Source of the DNA: Corynebacterium haematomassiliense
GTDB lineage: Bacteria > Actinomycetota > Actinomycetes > Mycobacteriales > Mycobacteriaceae
DNA length: 64,000 bases
Direction of reading: 5' to 3'
Assembly (NCBI RefSeq): GCF_013978595.1
Contig: NZ_JACDTZ010000001.1
Location: 744,001 to 808,000 of the forward strand
Made by a program: the position numbers and the translations under genes. Under the pieces are notes generated by a model that ran no database searches, was not told the origin of the DNA, and worked only from the letters and a program-made list of their open reading frames with translations. Positions 57,452 to 64,000 of this stretch are shown one piece after another (the stretch's first letter is position 1; each line of letters begins with the position of its first letter).

Positions 57452-58411
57452 TTACGAGCTGGCGCGGAGCACCGTGAAGGTCCTATCGCGCGCGACCTGC
57501 TCCACGGACGCGAAGCGACGCTCCACCTCGCCGCGGTAGCGCAAGTGCGAGTTGTGCACCAGGTACAGCGCCCCGCCGGGGGCGAGCAAACGCACGGAGG
57601 CGTCGAGGAGGTGCTGCACTAACGTGGCGTCGACGGTGGTGCCGTCGTGGAACGGCGGGTTCAGCGCGATTGTGTCGAAGGACGCGTCCGGCAATCGGGA
57701 GCCGGCGTCATCCCACGTCGCCTCCAGCCCGATGGCGCGGGCGGAGAGCACCGCATCGGCGTCCGCGTCCGTGGCGACGCCGCCCAAGCCCCGGGTGACG
57801 GAGCCGTTGCCGCAGCCCAGGTCGAGAAGCCGGCCGGGCTCGGCGGGCAGGCAGGAGCGAAGCAGCTCCCCGCCCCGGTCCGGTTTTGCGCCGGAGAAAA
57901 CTCCGCCGACGGCGACGAGGCCGTCGTAAAGCTTTGGCGCATACGACACCTCGCGGGGGCCGGAGGCGACCAGGCAGCGAAACTTGCCGCGGCCGAGCGA
58001 GGCAGAAACGTCCTCGAACGACTCCCCCAACGTCGCGTTCATGCTGCGTGCGAGGTGTTTATTGTTCGCGCCGAGCACGAGGCGCACTTCGTCGAAGCCT
58101 GCGCCCGCGATAGAACGCGCCAGGTAATCCAGCCGCGCCAGGGACTTCGGCATCTCTCCGACCGCAACGGCAGCCCCGGTCGCGCCGGCGAGGTACTCGT
58201 CCAGGCGCACGTCCCCGGCCACCTCGGCGCCGAGCGACCGGGCCTGCTGGCTGCGCGTGTAGTCCGATTCGCAGAACACCACCGGAGCACCCGCAGCGAC
58301 CGCCGCGCGCGTGAGATCCAGGGTCGGGTCGTGGCAGATGAGCACGGTCCTCTGACCACCGTCAGCCGCGCCGAACGCGACATCCCAGATCAAGCTATCC
58401 AGCGTGCGCAA
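57452..58411 (-). CDS. RlmG/RsmC-like class I methyltransferase
   Basis: 319 residues. A degenerate N-terminal methyltransferase-like domain is followed by a C-terminal SAM domain with LDLGCGNGSVTRGL near residue 196 and the NPPF motif near 253, as in guanine-N2 rRNA methyltransferases. The start is TTG at 58411 with GGGGGAGG about 9 nt upstream; it overlaps the cobA stop by 17 nt. The exact rRNA target is unknown. Confidence 0.82.
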   Translation of the reverse strand: MRTLDSLIWDVAFGAADGGQRTVLICHDPTLDLTRAAVAAGAPVVFCESDYTRSQQARSLGAEVAGDVRLDEYLAGATGAAVAVGEMPKSLARLDYLARSIAGAGFDEVRLVLGANNKHLARSMNATLGESFEDVSASLGRGKFRCLVASGPREVSYAPKLYDGLVAVGGVFSGAKPDRGGELLRSCLPAEPGRLLDLGCGNGSVTRGLGGVATDADADAVLSARAIGLEATWDDAGSRLPDASFDTIALNPPFHDGTTVDATLVQHLLDASVRLLAPGGALYLVHNSHLRYRGEVERRFASVEQVARDRTFTVLRASS

Positions 58412-59135
58412 GGCCAGCGACCTCCCCCACCACGTACACGGCCGGTGCGGCGACGCCTTCGGCCTCCATCACGTCGGCCAAGCTCGCCGCGGTGGCGAAG
58501 TACACGCGCTGCGCGTCGGTCTCGCCCTCCTGGATCACGGCGGCGGGAGTGTCCCCGGACAGCCCGGCCTCCACCAGCGCCGCCGTGATCGCGCGCACGT
58601 TGCGCACGCCCATCACCACCACGATCGTGCCACCGACGCGAGCGAGCGCACCCCAGTCCACCAGCGACTTCTCGTGCCCGGGCGGCAGGTGCCCGGAGAC
58701 CACCGTGAACGCGTGCGTCACCCCGCGCTGGGTCACCGGCACCGAAGCGGCGGCCGGCACGGACACCGCAGAGGTCACGCCCGGCACCACCGAGCACTCC
58801 AGCCCGGCGGCGGCGCACGCCTGTAGCTCCTCGAAACCGCGGCCGAACACGTACGGGTCGCCGCCTTTGAGCCGGACCACCTGCTTGCCTTCGTGCGCGT
58901 AAGCGACCAGCATCTCGTTGATCCGCTCCTGCGCCACCTGCCTCGCGTACGGCAGCTTCGCCACGTCCACGACTTCCTTGCCGGTCAGGTCCAAGAAGCT
59001 CTCCAGCTCGGCGGAGGGGCCGAGGTGGTCGGCGAGGATGACGTCGGCAGCCTCGAGGGCGCGCAGTCCGCGGATGGTCAGCAGGTCCCACGCGCCTGGG
59101 CCGCCGCCTACGAGTGTGATGTGGCCGGTAGTCAT
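58395..59135 (-). CDS. cobA: Uroporphyrinogen-III C-methyltransferase
   Basis: 246 residues. VGGGPGAWDLLTIRGLRAL at the N-terminus, VRLKGGDPYVFGRGFEEL and VPGVTSAVSVPAAASVPVTQRG are the SUMT motifs. It makes precorrin-2 for sirohaem or cobalamin. The ATG at 59135 is used, 8 nt after TAAACT. It diverges from selO across 24 bp and the two -10 boxes overlap. No CysG-type oxidase domain is fused. Confidence 0.93.
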   Translation of the reverse strand: MTTGHITLVGGGPGAWDLLTIRGLRALEAADVILADHLGPSAELESFLDLTGKEVVDVAKLPYARQVAQERINEMLVAYAHEGKQVVRLKGGDPYVFGRGFEELQACAAAGLECSVVPGVTSAVSVPAAASVPVTQRGVTHAFTVVSGHLPPGHEKSLVDWGALARVGGTIVVVMGVRNVRAITAALVEAGLSGDTPAAVIQEGETDAQRVYFATAASLADVMEAEGVAAPAVYVVGEVAGLAHAG

Positions 59136-59143
59136 AGCCAATC

Positions 59144-59153
59144 AGTTTAGGGT
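59144..59153. promoter_or_regulatory. Overlapping divergent -10 boxes of cobA and selO
   Basis: TAAACT (minus, 59149-59144) serves cobA and TAGGGT (plus, 59148-59153) serves selO; they share bases 59148-59149. Starts follow after 8 and 6 nt, so both mRNAs look leaderless and the two polymerases should exclude each other. Confidence 0.5.
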
Positions 59154-59159
59154 GGAGCC

Positions 59160-60365
59160 ATGAATCAACCCCAGCTCGCCCACACGCTCGCAGAGGCCCT
59201 GCCGGAGCTCGCGCACGCAGAGCCCGGCACGGAGTTTGAGAACCCGCAGCTTGTCGCACTGAATGAGCCGCTTGCAAAGGAGCTCGGCCTCGATGTTGCG
59301 TGGCTCAAGTCTGATGACGGCCTCAAGTTCCTCTCCGGCTCCCACGGCGGCCACGCCATGGCGTACGCGGCGCACCAGTTCGGCCAGTTCGTGCCATTGC
59401 TTGGCGACGGCCGCGCCCTGCTGCTCGGCGACACCGCCGGGTATGAGATCCAGCTCAAGGGCTCAGGCTTGACCGCGTTTTCGCGCCCGGGCACGGACGG
59501 GGTGGGGGCGATCGGGCCGATGCTGCGCGAGCACCTCGTCTCCACGTTCATGCATGCGGTCGGCGTGCCTACCACCCGCTCGCTTGCGGTGCTGTCCACC
59601 GGCGGCACCGTGATCCGCCAAAACGGCGCGGTCCCCGGCGGGATCGTGGTGCGCGTGGCGAAGAGCCACCTGCGCGTGGGCACGGTGCAGTACGCGGCGA
59701 CACAGTCGGAGGAGCTGACGCAGAAGGTCGTCGCCGCCGCGGGCTTCGCCGATGCCGAGGAGATGCTGCGCACCGTCACCCGCCGCCAGTTCGACCTGGT
59801 GGCGCACTGGATGCGCCTGGGTTTCGTCCACGGGGTGATGAACACCGACAACGTGGCACTGTCCGGAGAGACCATCGACTACGGCCCGTGCGCGTTCACC
59901 GAGCGCTTCGACGGCACCGCGAGTTTCTCCTCCATCGACCGCCAGGGCCGCTACGCATTTGGCAACCAGCCCAACATCATCGCCTGGAACATGGCGCGGC
60001 TGGCGGAGGCGCTCTACCCACTGCTCGGCGCGGAGAAGGTCGACGCCTACGTCAAAACTGTCCAGCCAGCCTGGGACGAAGCCTGGGCGACGTGGATCGG
60101 AGGCGACCACGACGGGCTCAACGCCGCCGCCGACATCACCACCTACAACCGCGAGCACGGCATAAACGGAAGCGAGGGTCCCGTCTTCATCCCCCGCAAC
60201 CAGATGCTGCAGGAGGCTATCGACGCCGCCGAGCTGCGCGGCGACTACACCGCGTACAACGAGCTGCTCTCCGCGGTGAGCGACCCGTACAACGAAAAGG
60301 CCGGGCCCGAATGGATGGCCCGGCCTGAGGGGCAGCTGCCCTACGTCACCTTCTGCGGGACGTAA
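59160..60365 (+). CDS. selO: SelO/YdiU family protein adenylyltransferase (short form)
   Basis: 401 residues against about 480 in E. coli. LKGSGLTAFSR, REHLVSTFMHAVGVPTTRSL, GFVHGVMNTDN and IDYGPCAF, with the GRYAFGNQPNIIAWNMARLA segment, match the pseudokinase AMPylator family. The stretch between ALYPLL and the GPVFIPRN segment is about 80 residues shorter than in E. coli. It likely AMPylates proteins in oxidative stress. Its promoter overlaps that of cobA. Confidence 0.87.
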   Translation: MNQPQLAHTLAEALPELAHAEPGTEFENPQLVALNEPLAKELGLDVAWLKSDDGLKFLSGSHGGHAMAYAAHQFGQFVPLLGDGRALLLGDTAGYEIQLKGSGLTAFSRPGTDGVGAIGPMLREHLVSTFMHAVGVPTTRSLAVLSTGGTVIRQNGAVPGGIVVRVAKSHLRVGTVQYAATQSEELTQKVVAAAGFADAEEMLRTVTRRQFDLVAHWMRLGFVHGVMNTDNVALSGETIDYGPCAFTERFDGTASFSSIDRQGRYAFGNQPNIIAWNMARLAEALYPLLGAEKVDAYVKTVQPAWDEAWATWIGGDHDGLNAAADITTYNREHGINGSEGPVFIPRNQMLQEAIDAAELRGDYTAYNELLSAVSDPYNEKAGPEWMARPEGQLPYVTFCGT

Positions 60366-60371
60366 ACGCTG

Positions 60372-61883
60372 CTACAGGGTGTTTTCGCCCGTGTCCAGCT
60401 TGAGCGTCTTCTGCGTCCACGCCCACTGCTCGTCGTAAGCGTCCTTGTCGCGCTTGAGGGACTTGCCGTAGGTGGGGAACATCTCGTGCAGCTTGTCGGC
60501 CCAGTCGATCATGTGCTCGCCGAAGCAGCGCTCGAGAAGCTCGATCATGGCGGCCGGGGTGATGGACGCACCCGGGGAGGCGCCGAGCACGCCGGCGATG
60601 GTGCCGTTCTGGTCGTTCACCAAGGCGGTGCCGAACTCCAGGGTGCCGAAGCGCGGGGCGGCAGCCGGCTTGATCACCTGCACGCGCTGGCCGGCGACCA
60701 CGACCTCCCAGTCCTTGCCGTCTGCTGCCGGGTAGTACTCGTGCAGCATGTCCACCTTGCCGTCGAAGTCGCGGAAGACTTCCTGCACCAGGTACTTCAC
60801 CAGGCCGATGTTGGTGGCGGCCACGCCGAGGTAGGACGGGATGTTGTCCGGGCGGATGGACTTGAACAGGTCCAGGTAGGAGCCTTCCTTGAGGAACTTC
60901 GGGCTCCAGCCGCCGTAGGGGCCGAACAGGAGGGATTCCTTGCCGTCCACGACGCGCAGGTCCAGGTGCGGCACGGACATCGGCGGGGCGCCGACCTTGG
61001 CCTTGCCGTAGACCTTGGCCTTGTGCTGCTGCACCAGTTCCTGGTTGTCGGTCTTGAGCCACATGCCGGAGATCGGGAAGCCGGCGTAGCCGTGGACCTC
61101 GGGCACACCTGCGTTGCGCAGCAGGTCGAGGGCGTAGCCGCCGGCGCCGACGAAGACGAAGCGGGCGCGCACGACCTGCTTGTCGCCGGTGTGGGCGTTT
61201 TTGACGGTGACCTTCCAGAAGTTGCCTTCGCGCTTGATGTTGGTCACTTCGCGGCCGTAGCGGATCTCGGTGCCGTTGTTCTTGGCGGCGTCGAGGAACT
61301 GCTTGGTCAGCGAGCCGTAGTTGATGTCGGTGCCGACGTTGGTCCAGGAGATGGCCACCGGCTCTGCGTCGAAGTCGCGGCCCTGGGACATCAGCGGCAG
61401 CTTCTCAGCGAAGGTGTCGCGGTCGTCCGCGAACTGCATGTTGGGGAACATGTGGTTTGCGGAGAGCTTTTCGTAGCGCTTGCGCAGGTAGTTGATCTGG
61501 TCTTCGCCCTGGGCGAAGGACACGTGCGGCACGGGGTTGATGAAGGCGCGCGGGTCGGTCAGCACACCGTTTTCCACCTGGTAGGACCAGAACTGGCGCG
61601 ACAGCTGGAACTTCTCGTTGATGTTCATCGCCTTGGAGACATCAATGCGGCCCTTCTTCTCGGGCGTGTAGTTCAGCTCGCACAGGGCGGAGTGGCCGGT
61701 GCCAGCGTTGTTGAAGGGGTAGGAGGACTCCTCGGCAGGCCCGTCAAGCCGCTCGAAGATCATCTGGGACCACTCGGGTTCCAGCTCGTGCAGCATCGAG
61801 CTCAGCGTGGCGCTCATGATGCCGGCGCCGACGTGCAGGATGTCCACCTCGTCCGCGTACTTCTTACCACCGTTGTCAGACAT
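60372..61883 (-). CDS. mqo: Malate:quinone oxidoreductase
   Basis: 503 residues. The FAD motif is HVGAGIMSATLSSML near residue 17; NYGSLTKQFLDAA, PHLDLRVVDGKESLLFGPYGG and PGASITPAAMIELLERCF fit the Mqo family. This peripheral membrane enzyme oxidises malate and reduces quinone. The start ATG has AAAGGATG upstream and TATAGT (61926-61931) is a likely -10 box. It converges with selO over 6 bp. Confidence 0.96.
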   Translation of the reverse strand: MSDNGGKKYADEVDILHVGAGIMSATLSSMLHELEPEWSQMIFERLDGPAEESSYPFNNAGTGHSALCELNYTPEKKGRIDVSKAMNINEKFQLSRQFWSYQVENGVLTDPRAFINPVPHVSFAQGEDQINYLRKRYEKLSANHMFPNMQFADDRDTFAEKLPLMSQGRDFDAEPVAISWTNVGTDINYGSLTKQFLDAAKNNGTEIRYGREVTNIKREGNFWKVTVKNAHTGDKQVVRARFVFVGAGGYALDLLRNAGVPEVHGYAGFPISGMWLKTDNQELVQQHKAKVYGKAKVGAPPMSVPHLDLRVVDGKESLLFGPYGGWSPKFLKEGSYLDLFKSIRPDNIPSYLGVAATNIGLVKYLVQEVFRDFDGKVDMLHEYYPAADGKDWEVVVAGQRVQVIKPAAAPRFGTLEFGTALVNDQNGTIAGVLGASPGASITPAAMIELLERCFGEHMIDWADKLHEMFPTYGKSLKRDKDAYDEQWAWTQKTLKLDTGENTL

Positions 61884-62001
61884 GCGTAGTCATCCTTTGA
61901 TGTTTATCGACTTTTGGGAGTGGTGACTATATTACGTCCCCTTCATCGCCAAGGTGCAAAGGCTTGTCGACGACCACAGGTCCGAACCGTCCGCAGAAAA
62001 G

Positions 62002-62007
62002 TATCAT
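62002..62007 (+). promoter_or_regulatory. Predicted -10 box TATCAT of the leaderless hydrolase gene
   Basis: TATCAT ends 7 nt before the ATG at 62015, with no ribosome site. Confidence 0.55.
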
Positions 62008-62014
62008 CGGCCGC

Positions 62015-63010
62015 ATGAATGAGCTTGATTGGCAACCCGACCCGCTGGGCGACGGATTCGAGCAGGCAGCGCTCCCGCAGGGGAAGGACCCGGACAGTAG
62101 AACCCGCGTGGATGCGGTGCTGGTGCGGGACGTGCGCGCGTCGAGAAGCACAAAGCCCGAAAAACCTGCAGTGCTGTGGGTGCACGGCATGTCTGACTAC
62201 TTCTTCCAGGCCCACGTCGCCGACGAGTTCACGCGGCACGGGTACCCGTTTTACGCGCTGGACCTGCGGCGTTGCGGGCGCGCGCTGAAGAAGGGGCAGC
62301 GCGCGCACTTCACGCTGTCGATGAGCCGGTACTTCCCCGAGCTCACCCAGGCGCTGGATATTCTCGCCGCGGAACACGGTTCGGTGGTGGTGCTGGCGCA
62401 TTCCACCGGCGGGCTGATCGTGCCGCTGTGGGCGGACCACCTGCGCCGCGAGAAGCCCGCGGAGCATGCAAAGCTCGCCGGGGTGGTCCTCAACAGCCCG
62501 TGGCTGGACATGCAGTTTCCGAAGTGGCAGGTGGCAGCGCTCAAGCCGCTGCTGAACTTCTTCGGCACGATCTTCCCGTCGCTGCCGCTGTTGCAGCGCG
62601 GGGAGGGCACCTACGGCAAGTCAATCCACCGGGACTTCCACGGCGAGTGGGAGTTCAACACTGAGTGGAAGCCGATCGACGGGCACCGCAAGTACCTGGG
62701 CTGGATCCGTGCGGTGATGCAGGGACAGGAACAGATCCACGCCGGAAACGTTGACACTGGTGTGCCGACGTTGACGCTGTGCTCGTCGCATTCGTACCTC
62801 GGCGAGGAGTACTCCCCCGCCGCCGACACCGCCGACACGGTGCTGGACGTCGACCAGATCCAGCGCTGGGCGCCGACACTGTCCGACGAGACAGAAGTGC
62901 AGGTCATCGACGGTGCACGCCACGACGTGTTCCTGTCCGAGCGCCACGCCCGCGAGGCCGCATTCAAGGCTGTTTTCCAGTGGTTAGACGGCCAACATTT
63001 CGCCCAGTAA
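62015..63010 (+). CDS. Alpha/beta hydrolase (serine aminopeptidase S33-like)
   Basis: 331 residues. LWVHGMSDYFF supplies the oxyanion loop, LAHSTGGLIV holds the nucleophile Ser, and the C-terminal DGARHDVF holds the catalytic His; an Asp lies in the VDQIQRW region. Substrate unknown, possibly a lipid ester such as a monoacylglycerol. It lies between mqo and mtr, as in other corynebacteria. The start at 62015 fits TATCAT-N7; an earlier ATG at 61964 overlaps the promoter. Confidence 0.83.
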   Translation: MNELDWQPDPLGDGFEQAALPQGKDPDSRTRVDAVLVRDVRASRSTKPEKPAVLWVHGMSDYFFQAHVADEFTRHGYPFYALDLRRCGRALKKGQRAHFTLSMSRYFPELTQALDILAAEHGSVVVLAHSTGGLIVPLWADHLRREKPAEHAKLAGVVLNSPWLDMQFPKWQVAALKPLLNFFGTIFPSLPLLQRGEGTYGKSIHRDFHGEWEFNTEWKPIDGHRKYLGWIRAVMQGQEQIHAGNVDTGVPTLTLCSSHSYLGEEYSPAADTADTVLDVDQIQRWAPTLSDETEVQVIDGARHDVFLSERHAREAAFKAVFQWLDGQHFAQ

Positions 63011-63030
63011 CGTCGATACGCAAAACAGAC

Positions 63031-63041
63031 ATATATATATA
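63031..63041 (+). repeat. Short (AT)n run in the mtr leader
   Basis: ATATATATATA precedes GAGGAGAAG and the mtr ATG at 63054. A dinucleotide run this close to a ribosome site could change length by slippage. Confidence 0.5.
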
Positions 63042-63053
63042 GAGGAGAAGACC

Positions 63054-64000
63054 ATGCCCGCTCACGGAAGCGATTTGCAGGACGCCACACGCTACGACCT
63101 GATCATTGTGGGAACGGGTTCGGGCAACTCCATCCTCACCCCGGACTTCGACGACAAGAACGTCGCGATCGTGGAGAAAGGCGCGTTCGGAGGCACGTGC
63201 TTAAACGTCGGTTGCATCCCCACCAAGATGTACGTGCTCGCCGCGGAGCAGGCGTACGCGGCGCGCGAGGCCGGAAAGCTCGGCATTGATCTCGAGTACA
63301 AGGGCGCGGACTGGCCCGGGATCGTCGAGCGCGTCTTTGACAACCGCATCGATCTGATCGCCAAGGGCGGCGAGGACTACCGCCGCAACGGTTGCCCCAA
63401 CGTCACCGTCTACGACGTGGAGGCGTCCTTCCTCGGCCCGAAGACGCTGAAGACCGGCCGCGGCGGGGCCGAAGAGTTCATCACCGCCGACACGATCATC
63501 CTCGCCGCCGGCGCCCGCCCGTTCATTCCGGAGTGGGCCAACGACGTCACGTTCCACACCAACGAGGACATCATGCGCCTTGAGCGCCAGCCGAAGTCGT
63601 TGACCATCGTCGGCGGCGGCTTCATTGCCATGGAGTTCGCGCACGTCTTTGACGCCTTGGGCACCGAGGTGACCATCATCAGCCGCTCTCAGCTGCTTCG
63701 CCAGCTGGACCCGGACCTCGCGGAGCCGTTCAACAAACTCGCCGCCGAGCGCTACACCGTCCACATCGGCCGCACGGTCACTTCCGCCACCGAGAACAGC
63801 GAGGGTGTCACGCTCACGCTTGACGACGGCACCACGGTCAGCTCCGAATCCCTCCTCATCGCCACTGGCCGCATCCCCAACAGCGACACCCTCGATGTCG
63901 CCACTGCAGGGATCGAAACGCACGAAGGCGGCCGCGTCGCCGTCGACGAGTTCGGCCGCACCTCCGTGGACGGCGTGTGGTCGCTCGGCGACCTGTCTTC
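63054..64000 (+). CDS. mtr: Mycothione reductase, 3'-truncated by window edge
   Basis: The first 315 residues are present and the frame is open at base 64000. The FAD motif is IIVGTGSGNSI, and the redox disulphide is C49/C54 in GGTCLNVGCIPTK. IVGGGFIAMEFAHVFDALG is the NADPH-domain Rossmann segment. It regenerates mycothiol from mycothione, which points to Actinobacteria. The ATG at 63054 has GAGGAGAAG upstream. The interface domain with the catalytic His lies beyond the window. Confidence 0.93.
   Translation, partial: MPAHGSDLQDATRYDLIIVGTGSGNSILTPDFDDKNVAIVEKGAFGGTCLNVGCIPTKMYVLAAEQAYAAREAGKLGIDLEYKGADWPGIVERVFDNRIDLIAKGGEDYRRNGCPNVTVYDVEASFLGPKTLKTGRGGAEEFITADTIILAAGARPFIPEWANDVTFHTNEDIMRLERQPKSLTIVGGGFIAMEFAHVFDALGTEVTIISRSQLLRQLDPDLAEPFNKLAAERYTVHIGRTVTSATENSEGVTLTLDDGTTVSSESLLIATGRIPNSDTLDVATAGIETHEGGRVAVDEFGRTSVDGVWSLGDLS

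Overview
The window is a high-GC actinobacterial chromosome segment that I assign to Corynebacterium. The gene order miaB - recX-recA - bioYMN - pspA-clgR-cinA-pgsA - terC - ftsK - rnj-dapA-(thyX)-dapB - pnp-rpsO - ribF/truB - pptT-pptH - rbfA-infB-ylxR-nusA-rimP - proS - cobA - mqo - mtr is the corynebacterial core order. Mycothiol chemistry (mycothione reductase), PptT/PptH and a phosphatidyltransferase of the PgsA type fit this. I see no tRNA, rRNA, IS element, prophage or CRISPR array.

Layout. 1-9.1 kb: truncated GNAT gene, a membrane protein with miaB, then a biotin block. bioW-bioF lies downstream of a perfect BioQ-type palindrome, and the BioYMN biotin importer lies on the other side of recA-recX. 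9.2-14.1 kb: one giant secreted wall-type protein with three lamin-tail domains, a propeller-like domain and a Thr-rich 96-bp-repeat stalk. 14.2-28 kb: envelope stress (pspA, clgR), pncC/cinA, pgsA, TerC behind a probable manganese riboswitch, ftsK with an odd inverted-repeat array at its 3' end, two paralogous secreted proteins, RNase J and the dap operon. In the dap operon the thyX position holds a ThyX homologue that has lost its catalytic motif.

28-36 kb is accessory: an AMIN-like lipoprotein, a small membrane protein, a half-length flavoprotein, two MpaB/DUF2236 oxygenases, a DUF6230/DUF6114 envelope pair and a GabD2-type aldehyde dehydrogenase. This is the best candidate for a poorly described functional unit. 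36-54 kb returns to core genes (pnp, rpsO, ribF, truB, pptT/pptH, MATE pump, nrnA, rbfA, infB, ylxR, nusA, rimP, proS). 54-64 kb mixes core genes (cobA, selO, mqo, mtr) with a lone DUF559/AbiEi-like protein, a sirtuin, a YefM/Txe toxin-antitoxin pair and an intergenic region carrying inverted DnaA boxes.

Genome-wide signals seen here: (a) a recurrent leaderless promoter pattern, TAnnnT followed by exactly 7 nt and the start codon, at many genes; (b) a dispersed 13-mer CGTCGATAAGCAA with five exact copies and many variants, several inside hairpins or over stop codons; (c) palindromes built on GCCGATATCGGC in two intergenic regions. All functions are inferred from sequence reading alone; no database search was run.
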